From: Liolophura sinensis
Lineage: Eukaryota > Mollusca > Polyplacophora > Chitonida > Chitonidae
Assembly: GCF_032854445.1 (NCBI RefSeq)
Contig: NC_088302.1
Span: 50,932,046 to 50,996,045, forward strand
Direction of reading: 5' to 3'
Length of the DNA stretch: 64,000 bases
Shown here: positions 12,768 to 27,938 of the stretch, one piece after another
How positions within the stretch are numbered: position 1 is the first letter of the stretch
Layout of the letters: every line of letters starts with the position of its first letter
The notes under the pieces: generated by a model
Database searches by the model: none
What the model was told of the DNA's origin: nothing
The model's input: only the letters and a program-made list of their open reading frames with translations
Program-made: the position numbers and the translations under genes

Positions 12768-15436
12768 TTTTGCGGTCGATACACTGATCACACAGTCCCA
12801 TTCTTAACTAGTTATAGTTATCATTGTGAAATAACAGTGTTATCATAGTGAACGAAATTCTCACACTTCACCTTTACATCTCTGCAACCTTTCAACCCGG
12901 GTGCAGTCGGAGCCGATGTCTTGATGTTGTGGTTGATGTTGTTTTCCTCTGTCATCTTTTATTGTTTTGGTTCTTCTTTTCTGTAATATATCTTTTTTGC
13001 CATATAGTGTACACCCAATACCGTATTCTGATATTCTTCCTGTTTTTAACTTCAGGACTTTCTTTGCCTCTCGCATGCACTCCTTGAAATTAAAGATTAA
13101 GGTTCAAGGTTGGAGATTTTTAAATTTGGATGTTTTCTTTATTTAATCGGCTTCCACTGAGGATATTGGTTGCTATAGAATTGGCTTTAGTAAGGCCATT
13201 GGTGGCAAACTAATCTTATACTCTCCGACTGCAACCTTATACAGACACGACGTAGATGTCCGGATCGCTTGTCTGTAATTATGGCTTTCTGTCCCAGGCG
13301 ACAGGACACATACAGATACCTTGATTAGAGGCTTGTATAACTCCAAATCTTGTTTGCGTATTTTTAACACGATCTGTCACGAAGATTGTTACCAGTGGCA
13401 TACAGCGGATAAATTTAATACTTCCATGGGTGGGTGAGTAAAAGATACGCAAACGTCCGTATGTACGGATTCTGCATGAAAGGCAGAGGCGAATTTATGG
13501 TTCTCTGTGCCTACGCATACGGTGGTGGAAATCTGGAAAGCAAGAGTCGTGCTTGACATGGATGTCCTTTGGTATAAATTTGTGTATTGCCGTTTCATGT
13601 ACGTACCTTTGTGGTGTAACCGTCACTCTTAGAAACGTATTTGATGCGCTGTAACTTAAGATAGCGTTAAACATGGATCTCTTTTACTTTTCATCGGTAG
13701 AACGACTCAAGAACAATAGCTGCCAAAACCGATTTCTGTTCTTTTGTATAGTGTGCCGGCTCGACAAAGCCATTTGACAGTGACTATATATCAACTTAGT
13801 TCTTTTAGCATGCGGATTACGACATTGGGTGTGCGTGTATATATATTGTAAATGTACACACCATGCATGGGCAACCCCCACAAGCTTCATTCTGACGATT
13901 TCATGTGTAACCCGTGTCACACTCACACTTGAGCTGTGCTAGGAATTCTACGGAAATGGGATAGCAAACAGCATTGCTGAATCGAAAATATGAAAATGTC
14001 CTGACGACATGGTTATATTTGGCTGCCGTTTGGCTAAACGTTTTATATACACGGGAGTAATCAAGTCGGACTGAAACGAAATCATAGCTTTATTTAATTC
14101 TGCTTTTCGGGCCTACAGCCCAGTCTAGTGCCGAGCAAAATTATTGCACGTTGCAGAATTGTGGTTCCACGGAAGATGACGCAGTAATCAGGTTTTATAC
14201 AGGTCAGACTAATGCACATGTTGAAATAGGCGACAGTGCTGGCCAAACAATAAAACATATGTGAGCAATAAAAATATAGGGCAATTATTCAACTGAGCTA
14301 ATTGCCAGAACATAGTGTTAACAATAAAAAAGGTCTAGCAAAAATATTAAAATGGAACAGTAACTTCGATATAGGGCAATTAATACTCCATTGTTTTGGC
14401 CTTTCTTGTGTTTCGACGTTCTTTTTCTATCACAATCAGGTGATTGATTTTTCCTAGGGAGCGTCTGACGAAGAGTCAAATGATGTAGCCGGGATGTGCA
14501 CATGTCACGCCGATCGCTGACAGTGCACAAGGGCGTTCTCCCGCAGAAACGAGGGCAGATCGAGCGCGCGCTGACCTGTTCTCATTTTGCACGCTGTGTA
14601 GTCATATACCGTGCAAGCGATATAAGTAAGCTTGCATCTAGCCTATACATTGAGGTCATCAGTAAGGTTATTTGGGTTAAATGCCTCATAACATAAAAGA
14701 AAAACGACAGAAGTGTCTAATTTAGAATCTTTACCTCATTGTTCAGAAGGCAAGTGTTGACCTCTGGGCTCGCGCGGGGTCAACTATGGTTGGTCCTTTG
14801 TAGGTCAATGTATTCTGGTGCCTCCCGCTACAGCAATAACATGGCACAAGTAGGCTTGTTTGTGCGGCTGTTTTTAACCTGGTCAGAAGCCCAGGGCAAT
14901 GAAACCAACCAAGCAGGCTGTATGTATATTTATATACATACAGTTGCTGCTTTGGTCTGTACCAGCGTTAAACTCAGACTTTTGACATGAATATGTTCTG
15001 TAAATCAACTTTATATAGGCCTATATACATTTTCTTTTAATACCCTAACACCGTTCCGTGTTTATTGACGTACTTAGAGGGATACAAGTGGCTACAGCCC
15101 GGCTCTGCTACACATGATTCGTAGATAGACAACTGGGCCAATAAAGGCGCATATAAATTAACTAGAGCGTTGTTCCTGTTGTCTTTTCTATGAAATGTAT
15201 CCACAGTTGTGTGGCTTTTCATAAATACGAAATAAAAAATACAGTTATAGTGAGCCCTATCTATATGTGCAAGTACGAACACATTTTCAAATGTAGCAGG
15301 GAATATATCAAAATAGTAAATAGGTGTGCAAGACGAGAGATCCGTCCATGCAGTATCCAAACTTGTCTGGGGACTACCAAAGATGTGCTACATTTTATCA
15401 CTGTGAAGGAAATCATGCAGGGTGAGTTTTGTACTT
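12768..15436. other. intergenic, nothing recognised
   Basis: Several open frames of 60-110 codons exist on both strands, but none shows a domain, a conserved motif or convincing splice context. Confidence 0.4.
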
Positions 15437-17308
15437 ACCAAGAACGCCATACATGGTGAGACCGGTAACTACTAAGGAACATATACATGGAGAGTCTGGT
15501 AACTTACAAGAAGATCATACATGATGAGTCTGGTAACTACTAAGGACCGCATACATGGTGAATCTGGTAAGTACCAAGGAGGTCATACATGGTGAGCCTG
15601 GTAACTGCCAAGATCATATATGGTGAGTCTGGTAACTACCAAGGAGGTGATATATGATGAATCTGGTTAACAAGTCTACCGAGGACGACAGGTATGGTGA
15701 GTCGGGTAACTACCAAGGACATCATACTGTTGAGTCTGGTAATTACCAAGGACGTCATACATGGTGTATCTGATAACTACCAAGGATGTCATACATGGCG
15801 AGTCTGGTAACTGCCAAGGAGGTGATATGAGGTGAAGCTGGTTAACTAGTCTACCGAGGACGACATTAATGGTGAGTCGGGTAACTATCAAGGACATCAT
15901 ACTGGTGAGTCTGGTAACTACCAAGGACATCATACTGGTGAGTCTGGTAACTACCAAGGACATCATGCATGGTGTCTGATAATAACCAAGGATGTCATAC
16001 ATGGTGAGTCTGGTAACTACCAAGGAGGTGATATATGGTGAATCTGATTAACTAGCCTACCGAGGAAGACATTTATGGTGAGTCTGGTAACTGCCAAGGA
16101 CAGCATAATGGTGAGTCTGGTAACTACCAAGGCTATCATACATGGAGAGTCTGGTAACTACCAAGAAGGTGATATATGGTGAATCTGATTAACTAGTCTA
16201 CCGAGGAAGACATTTATGGTGAGTCGGGTAACTACCAAGGACATCATAATGGTGAGTCTGGTAACTACCAAGGCCATCATACATGGTGAGTCTGGTAACT
16301 ACCAAGGACGTCATACATGGTGAATCTGGTAACTACCAAGGACGTCATACATGTTGAGACTAGTAACTACCAAAGACATCATACATGATGGGTCTGATAA
16401 CTACCAAACATATCATATATGGTGAGTCTGTAAACTACCAATGACGTCATATTTGGTGAGTGTGGTAACTACCAAGGACGTCATACATTGTGAGTCTGGT
16501 AACTACCAATGACGTCATACATGGTGAGTCTGGTAACTACCAAGGACATCATACATGGTGAGTCTCGTAACTACCAAAGATATCATATATTGTGAGTCTG
16601 GTAACTACCAAAGACGTCATACAGAGTGAATCTGGTAACTACCAAGGACATCAAACATGGTGAGTCTGGTAACTACCAAGGACGTCATTTATAGTGAGTC
16701 TGGTGACTTCCAAGGACGTCACACATGGTGAATCTGGTAACTACCAAGGGCGTCATACATGGTGAGTCTGCTAATTACCAAGGGCGGCATACATGTTGAG
16801 ACTAGTAACTACCAAGGACGTCATACATGATGGGTCTGATAACTACCAAACATATCATATATGGTGAATCTGGAAACTACCAAAGACGTCATATTTGGTG
16901 AGTCTGGTAACTACCAAGGACGTCATACATGGTGAGTCTTGTAACTACCAAGGATGTCACACATGGTGAATCTGGTAACTACCATGGACATCATATATGG
17001 TGAGTCTGGTAACCCCCAAGGGCGTCGTACATGGTGAGTCTGGTAACCCCCAAGGGCGTCATACATGGTGAGTCTGGTAACTACCAAGGATAACGTACAT
17101 GGTGAGTCTGGTAGCCCTCAAGGACGTCATATATGCTGAATCTGGTTAACTAGCCTACCGAGGACGACAGGTATGGTGAGTCGGGTAACTACCAAGGACA
17201 TCATACTAATGAGTCTGATAACTACCAAGGACGTCATACATGGTGAGTCTGGTAACTACTAGTGGCATAGTACATGCTGAGTCTGGTAACCCCAAAGGAC
17301 GTCATTCG
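15437..17308. repeat. 34-bp satellite, about 1.9 kb, with higher-order structure
   Basis: More than fifty copies of a 34-bp unit containing ggtgagtctggtaactacca and then aggacgtcatacat. Roughly every 4-6 monomers a distinct longer variant occurs (gtgaatctggttaactag, then tctaccgaggacgaca), at about 15650, 15825, 16025, 16170 and 17130. Every unit carries ggtgagt, a near-perfect splice-donor string. No long open frame runs through. Confidence 0.97.
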
Positions 17309-20213
17309 GCGATGAAAGTGATAAATATAGTTTTCTCGGAAAATGGACATGCTGGAAGAATATTTATTCCACTGCTTGAACTGTTGATACAGCAGGCCTA
17401 CTATATCATTTAAAAGGAACTCCAGCGACCCAGTTTCAATAACCTAACTGCAGATCTAGATGTAGATGCACAGCCGCTGTAGTCCTGCTTCAGGTCGTAG
17501 CCTCCGGAGGGGTTGTTTGACCCCAGTTAAATGTTTACAAAATTACAGTAGGATTGTTGTACATCTAGGTACATGACCAATCTTGAAACAAATGGAAATA
17601 AATCTAAGTATTATTGATCTATCGCTGATCTAGGTATTCGACTGGTGCTAGATTTTGTGCTTCAATTTTGTAGCACTGGGTTCTGAAATGAGAGCAGTGC
17701 TAACCCAGTCATCGCGGACGTCAGAGAAAGTACCTCGGCTTGAACACGTCGTTTCAATAATTTTACTGTATTTTATGAAAGAAAGCAGAAAAAACATCCC
17801 TTGCACGTGAGAAACACGAAGGCGAAAAATTTTAAAACTTTAGAGAAAAAAATTATTTTAAGCGTTGACCGTTGAGATGCCGCCTTCTCGTTCCCATAAA
17901 CCTTGGGGTTTCCGTAATGATTTTTGCACTGATTCTGACATTTTTTATTTAGAAGCTCCTGACTTAACGCGAAAATGAACGACAAAAATATGTATTTGGG
18001 GAGATGAATGCGTTGTGGGCCGAGACGGTACTGTCTGACATAATTTGTGACACCATCGTTGAATATTACACGGCTTGTAAATCAACTGATTTTACGACTG
18101 TGGTGGTCCGTAAGTGATACAGACCTGCCCACAACACTTTTGAAATGGCCCTTCGGCTACACGTAACTAAATTGTTGTAAACGTTTTCGAAATGATGTCT
18201 TATACGTGTTCTGTGTTATCATATGTCACTTCATGGAGTGCATGGGTAAAAACTACGTCACAGCTTAGGCCGCTCAACCTGACAGCAACGTCTTTGAATG
18301 GATAAAATTCTCAAGATGGCTGCATCGACTCACACCAGCCATTTGTGCAGTATTGTCATTTTGTTCTACATATGATTGGGTGAAATCTCATCAAAACAAT
18401 CAAGTGTGATACTTTTCAGAAAGCTTGAGTATCCCGCTTTCGATTGAAATGAGTTTTTGCCAGGTGCTGTCTTGTTCTTTAAAGGTTAACGTAGGGACAT
18501 TCTATAGTTAACCAATAATCTACACTGAAATGGTATCCCTAACACATCACCAAAAGAATAGAAAGCTATGTCCTAAGTAGTGAGGAATTTGATCACATGT
18601 GATAGCGCCTTTGTTTACGCTCTACCAAGATAATGGCTTGGATTCTTCGATCCTATAGCCTCACCAGCGCTATTCGGCTTAGTAATTTCTACAATTGCTT
18701 GTCTAGGTTATTGATGGTGGTTCGAAGGGAAAGCTTTACATAGTGGACATATAGAGCATTGTACGATACAGTAACACAGCACAAAGGTTCAAGAGACTGG
18801 TCACAGCTTTCGTGGTATGCCATAAACAGCGTGCATGGAAAGCGATCTTAAAACCAAAGCAATCCGTCAAACGACCTCTCCCTCCCTTTTTTCGGGGCAT
18901 CCCGCCTCTTCTGCCTCCTCTATTTCTCTGCCCCACCCCACACGTTTGCCTTATGTCACTCATCAGATCACCTGGATGAAAAGGATTGCGTTTTTGTGTG
19001 AAAAAATCCATGTGTGCATATTGCGATATCGCTAATGGCAAACGTCATTGTATATTTAACGGCTGGTACACGATCGTAAATGTCACTGAGGTTTATCTTC
19101 TGATGACACGCCCTTGTCATTCCATATCCACAATTATCATTGATATCAAATAGAGAGAATAATGTGGTGTAATCTACAAGGAGAGTAATTGTAGACATAT
19201 ACCTATAATATTCGTTATACATTATTACACACATTATCATATGCACTGTATGTGACCATGACTTTTCTATTGTGACTACAATATTGCCAGTGGGCCTACA
19301 TGGTACACGGTATAGCTGCAATATTGCCGAGGTGACGTTAAGTCGTAACCGTCGAGTCCAAGTAACCGCCTGAGCTCAGCGTCTATACCAAACACACACA
19401 GATACCTATCGTCATTTGAATAAAGCTGCGGGATTTCTGATTAATTTACCGATAGTTCCATGTGTGTTGCCTGACCTTGCGCACGCGTCACTCTCAGTGA
19501 ATGCCAGGCATCTATCACCAGCCTTCCGCGTGCACATCTCTTCAAGAGTCACCGTTGTTGGTGGATGCAACAGACATCGAGAAACTGCCTTCGTCCAAGT
19601 ATATGAAATGTTATCTTTTGACTGAATCTGTGTTAATGTGTCTGGATATAATGAAAGTACTGATGTAAGTATAGCAGCCTTTCTGAATGAAAATAAAGGT
19701 CTTCTCCGGTGTTTTGTCATTGTAGAGTGTTAAATGAACGCCGTCACAGTTTTAACGTCCTCCACGACATACAAGGTTTTGGGTTACGGTTGTTGAAGTA
19801 GTTTTTCGTGAAATGTTTTCAGTCTTTTACCGCAGTATTTAATCATACATTTCAATATTGTTTTCATTGAGGATGTTGACTTGATTGATTAGTGTGGACT
19901 CTTATATATCCCAAGAAGACATTTTAGTAAGACATTATTGGCATCTCTCTCTTGTTTAGGCCATTGAGTCTGTTGGCGGTATGAAATCATTAAGTTTTAG
20001 TTTTTATGTGATTGATTGTTTGTTTGTCTATCTTTACTGTTGTCATATATTTATTGTTCAGTCTTGAAAATGGTTTAAATAAAACCGAAATATTGAACCA
20101 TGCATCGTGTTGTATCTTTTGTTGGAGTTACTACAAGACTCTACTTTGTGAAGCTTAACAGTGGAAATGGAAACATCTCATGTATTTAGTGTTTTTCTTT
20201 TCTATCTTGACAG
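17309..20213. other. intergenic / possible 5' region of the GPCR gene
   Basis: No coding content recognised. Since the GPCR coding exon is preceded by a splice acceptor at 20213, an upstream untranslated exon and promoter probably lie in or beyond this stretch, but I cannot place them. Open frames at 18736-19720 on both strands lack domain features. Confidence 0.35.
20198..20213 (+). promoter_or_regulatory. splice acceptor of a 5' UTR intron before the GPCR exon
   Basis: A pyrimidine-rich tract (tttttcttttctatcttgacag) ends in AG at 20212-20213. An in-frame TAG at 20246 lies between it and the receptor ATG, so the exon starts with untranslated sequence. An out-of-frame ATG at 20221 opens a 97-codon frame (to 20511) that overlaps the receptor start and could act as an upstream ORF. 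Confidence 0.55.
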
Positions 20214-20278
20214 AATTCCTATGGCCGAAGCCCTGGCAGTGCTTGTAGTTGGCGGTCGGACATCCTCACACACTTCTG

Positions 20279-21304
20279 ATGACTCCGAAGTACAAGATGG
20301 GACTGACGGACGAGATCTCCAAGAATGCACTGTTTGTGTGCGTCTTGATGGGTCTGTTTGCTGTCATCGGTTTGGCCGACAACATCATGTTGTTCCGGGC
20401 CCTGGTCAAATACAAGAAGACCCGGATCGGGCTGTTTGCGTTGGCGGCTGGACTTGCCATCGCCGATGTCCTTTACCTGGCACTGGGCATTCCAGTTGGA
20501 ATATTGTATGAAACGAACAATGTGGAATTACTGCTGAACTCAGAACCTTTCTGCAAAGTGGAGGCTTACCTGTCTCATACGTTTACATACATAGCCGCCT
20601 ACCACCTGGTAGCGTTTGCTGTGTTAAGGGCTATTGTGTTAACAAGTCGATCTCGCCGCGGTCCAACCTTTGTCCAGGGAGTTCTCTGCAGCTTATGTCT
20701 TTGGATTTTAGCTCTGCTGGCCAATGTCCCAATGTTGACCCTTGACGATGAAACTCACGAACTTCTCTGCTTGTTGAAATTTGACTATAGCCTTGAACAG
20801 TTTTTGCTCATCTCTTTAGGATTTTCCTTCGTTTTGCCAGTAGTTCTCATATCTCTGATATATTTTGCCACGTATTTGGTGTGCCGTAGGTTTTGTGAAG
20901 ACAGTTACAGCCCTCGCCAGAGACAGTTTTCCAAGTTGGTCTCCATCGTTATAAGTGTGTTCATAGCTCTCTGGCTACCAGTGAACATCCTGCACCTTGT
21001 CATTTTGTACAAGGATCAAGCCATCGCCGACATGCCGATGGACCCAGCGCTTCAGGCCCAGCGCATACAAAAGTATTACGAGATGGACGTATTGTACACT
21101 GTACGAGACTATTTCATCGCCATTGCTCATCTGGACAAGTTCATAAGACCGATTATTTACGCGAAAATGTCAAGGGATTTTGGCAAAAGCTTCGACGAAG
21201 TAGTCAACTGTAATTCATGTTTTAAAGACGACGAGAGGCGGGGTAATTCTTCGTCCACGGCGCCTCTAGCGGGGACTGACCCATGTCCCGAGGAAGTCCT
21301 GTAA
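20279..21304 (+). CDS. rhodopsin-class (family A) G protein-coupled receptor, 341 aa
   Basis: A seven-helix receptor in one uninterrupted coding exon. Helix 1 spans about residues 16-40 with DN (N35, the 1.50 position). Helix 2 has LAIAD (D63, 2.50) and P72. C92 at the top of helix 3 can bond C164 in the second outer loop. Helix 4 carries W142 and P151; helix 6 has ALWLP in place of CWxP; helix 7 has RPIIY in place of NPxxY, followed by a short cytoplasmic tail with a CNSC cysteine pair. The helix 3 end reads VLRAI, so only Arg of DRY remains. Start: ATG at 20279 is the first in-frame ATG after an in-frame TAG at 20246; ATG at 20297 is an alternative. The ligand is unknown; the general look is that of a peptide-type invertebrate receptor (inference). 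Stop TAA at 21302. Confidence 0.88.
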   Translation: MTPKYKMGLTDEISKNALFVCVLMGLFAVIGLADNIMLFRALVKYKKTRIGLFALAAGLAIADVLYLALGIPVGILYETNNVELLLNSEPFCKVEAYLSHTFTYIAAYHLVAFAVLRAIVLTSRSRRGPTFVQGVLCSLCLWILALLANVPMLTLDDETHELLCLLKFDYSLEQFLLISLGFSFVLPVVLISLIYFATYLVCRRFCEDSYSPRQRQFSKLVSIVISVFIALWLPVNILHLVILYKDQAIADMPMDPALQAQRIQKYYEMDVLYTVRDYFIAIAHLDKFIRPIIYAKMSRDFGKSFDEVVNCNSCFKDDERRGNSSSTAPLAGTDPCPEEVL

Positions 21305-24671
<3,367 letters not shown>

Positions 24672-24854
24672 TAAAGGGATACGTGAACGACGCTGATTGG
24701 CTGACTGTGGAGATGTGGTTTCCTGGGTTAAATCTTGCAGCCTTGGTCAAGCTGTAATAAATGTACCATACCTAAGATTCAGCTTAGGCAAGACATAGCC
24801 TAGACTTGCATATTTCTCACACCAGCCAATTAGAATTGATCCTGTATCCCTTTA
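24672..24854. mobile_element. MITE with TA-flanked inverted termini, 183 bp
   Basis: The left end reads taaagggatacgtgaacga and continues to ctgattggctg; the right end, reverse-complemented, reads taaagggatacaggatcaa and continues to ctaattggctg. The terminal inverted repeats are about 33 bp long and imperfect, and the outermost TA on each side is probably a target-site duplication. A TA duplication and non-coding interior fit a MITE mobilised by a Tc1/mariner transposase. Confidence 0.75.
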
Positions 24855-26399
24855 GAAAGCACTTATTAGCCTTTCGTGCGGTAAAGGGACGACGTCACGG
24901 CATAAAGGGACGTTGAAACCCCCATATTGCATCGGATTAAAGAGTCTCACACTTGATGGAAGGTAATGCCTTTATTCGAGTTAGCCTTTCCACTGGTTTC
25001 TTTGCCAGTCTGTGTCTAGAGAAAAGGTTGTTTACGTGCGCTGTCTTTCTTCATTTTTCATATAAGAACGAATTTTTTCGAGCGTTTCCACAGAAGTCAG
25101 CTCCAGGATCGAGTTAAGTGGATTAGACTATCGATGAACCAGTCAATCGATTTTTTTCGAGGTTACATTTTGTTCTGTTTTATGGTGTAATAAGAGACAT
25201 TAAGATGGATGTTAATCTTTGACCAAGATGGACTCTTAATCAAGAGGGTCCAGGAATCCTTGACTAATACTGACTCTTACCCAAAAACCTCGACTAATCC
25301 CAGACCAAAAATTGCGTCGGTGGTCGCTTGTTCGAATCCAGCTTCCGCTAGTTCGAATGCAGCTTTACATTTCAAAATTGTTTAGGTAGCGGTGGTTCTT
25401 CTTTTTCTTTCATTTTTCTTCTCTATTCGGTTTCTCCATATTAAATGAATCTAAATATGGAATAAAGGAAATGTTCTTCTTTCATTAATAATCATCAATT
25501 ATTAATATAAATTTTGATAAAGTCACAATTAAATAAAAGACCAGACCACTCTAAAGCGGTCACTTTATTCCATCAGCTGAACTGCATGGGCCCACGCACT
25601 GCAACGGATTCCTCCAATAGCGCCAATAACATTCTGTTTACAAAGGAATCCGATTTACTCGATCCCTGGGATTTGATGTCAAGTGATCAATATTATGAAG
25701 AGAAGTTTGCGACAGGGTCTTGACACGCGCAAGTGTTCAGTAAACACCATCACAAGGGAAAGATGAGCCAAGGATAGCCCGCGGAGACAGCGCCACAGAC
25801 AACTCCACAGGCATCACTCTAGTTTTTGGGCCCTCTGATATCTCCACTAACTAGACCTATTTATGCTCAGTTTCTATGGTGAGCAAATAGACACGTGCTT
25901 CATACAGATATAAAATCTTTCATTCAAAATACATTTTGTGAGATAATAAAGTAGTGTGCATTAAAATGACTTGTGCAGTGCTGCTGTTGACGTGATCATG
26001 GCTCAGTTTGCATGTGTGATACTCAATTTCTGGAATACTGGATACTTTTCTAGGCCCCTCAGTCATATACCTGACAAGTATAAAGCCAGTGCGGATCAGA
26101 TGAAGGATTCTGGAGAATAGCGAAAGAGAGATATATGGAGAATCCTTCGTTTATTGTTATTAGAGACTAAAAAAGCTTCACTGACAATATCTAGAAAGGA
26201 TTGCGTTCGCGTTCAGATAGACCACAGTGGGCGACATCTTGTACAAAATTTACATTAATCGCATTTGTGTCTTAGCCATCTGGCTATAACTTTTGAGTAT
26301 TTTAGTGACTTTCACGCCAGTAATTTCTCATTTACAGGTTTATTTATAGATTTACAGAGGAAATTAATAACATGCAGCTAGAAGTGTAATTTTAAATTC
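24855..26399. other. intergenic, nothing recognised
   Basis: No coding or repeat structure beyond AT-rich simple sequence. The 69-codon open frame at 25514-25723 has no identifiable domain. Confidence 0.4.
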
Positions 26400-27300
26400 A
26401 GTCGGTTGATGTAGAAACCAGAAATCTGATCGACTCAGGACTAGTTTAAATTGGCAGTAAATCTGATCGACTCAGAATTAGTTCAAATTGGAAGTATCTC
26501 CATGTGAACTTAATACCAAATTTAGAATTCTTGTCTGAAATTGTATCATTTTTACCACTCGTTGAAACTATTTTTTGTTTAGACCGTTGCCAGAGGAAAT
26601 AGAAATTTACTCAAAACAATCCCAGATTATATAAGAACTTAGTTCACCCATATCACGTGTCGAACAGAATGACTACAGTTGTGTTCATTTTCCACTTGTA
26701 GTCACTTGCCATGGAGACCTGAAATATGAATTGGAGCATAGTTCATCCCAATATGAACATATACCAAAAGCTCTGTCCGAAGCGCTTTGAATTTTATTTT
26801 TATTAAGTCGTTGAAACTTGCCTATTTTCGTATGGTTTCGAGTCGAAACCCAAAATTTGATCGAAACAACGCCAGTAAAAATATAAATCTAGTTCACCGT
26901 AATATAAACTTCCATAATTTAAGGGTCAAGTCTGACACTCGTATTCCAGAGTTGATAATGGCAAGCGCATTTCCAAAACAACTTAAAACAACAACATATT
27001 TAAGAAGTAATGTATTAATGCCAAATAAAGCTGGAAAGAGAAAGCCGTCACAACACAGATAAAATCATTTACAATCTGTTGCAGTTGAAACCATAAATTT
27101 GATCGAAACAGCTCCAGTTAAAATATGAACCTGGTTCACGGCATAAAACGGATGCATGAAATGAATATCTTTTATAGTTCTTTGAATTCTATCGTGTTGA
27201 AGTCATCGGAACTTCTTGCCATGGAGACTAGATATTTGATCAAAACAGCCTTAGTTTATATAGCAACATAGTTCACTTCATTATGAACCTATATCTAACT
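26400..27300. repeat. diverged long-unit repeat (about 130-240 bp)
   Basis: Five or six degraded copies share the motif order gaaacc / aaatttgatcgaaaca / ccagt...aaatat / tagttcacc / atatgaac. They occur at about 26410, 26585, 26710, 26845, 27085 and 27225. Several are preceded by cttgccatggagac (26706, 27213) and a ttgaa...gtcgttgaaactt type linker. The spacing is irregular, so this is an old decayed tandem array. Confidence 0.65.
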
Positions 27301-27814
27301 GGGAGGAGGGGAGAATATGGCTTGGTATAATGTTATTTCATGGTCACAGGTGGAATACAATATAATTACATCAGGAAGTTCTTAATATGACTGGGGAATT
27401 TAATACTGTCCTTCGAGAGAAGAAGTCTATGGTATCACTAGTATCACACCGGTCTTTCCTTCACTCTTTCTAATGCGTTGCAGTGATCTTGTTATTTTTG
27501 TTCTATGGCAGATTGAACTTCAACCATGTCCTTCGGACACTGCCTAGGCCCACCTCTGATATTTTGTATGTCATGGTGCTCTATTATGACTGAGAGTACA
27601 AAAAAAGTCAGCGTCCCAATCCGCCAAGCCCCATTACCTGCCCACGGGGCACATGGTATTCCATGTATCAGAGTTTCCCAGCTCACATTGTCCATGTGAC
27701 CTTGATGAGAACAAGAGGTCGACATCTCTCTGCTGACTGTTCACGGAGTTGAAAACGTGCTGGTTGAAAATCGATTGTCTTCACAAATCACACGTGCGAA
27801 AGTGCGTCTGTAAC
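27301..27814. other. intergenic, nothing recognised
   Basis: No gene or repeat structure supported. Confidence 0.35.
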
Positions 27815-27938
27815 TTGTCAGTTGTAGGTAGTTTACACCAGCACTATGGACTCACCCAGCCATGAATCTGGCCGTCTTCGTATAAGTGTGTAGATCTTAA
27901 GTATGGCGTAAAACAACAATCAAATTAAATTAATAAAT
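27815..27938 (+). repeat. SINE-like repeat, diverged
   Basis: Has gtcagttgtaggtagtttac, catgaatctggccgtcttcg and gtatggcgtaaaacaacaat followed by an A/T tail (taaattaataaat), the same module order as the other copies with more substitutions. Confidence 0.8.

Noticed and set aside
15437-17308. CRISPR-like array
   Set aside because: Monomers are contiguous, with no unique spacers; it is a satellite in a eukaryotic genome.
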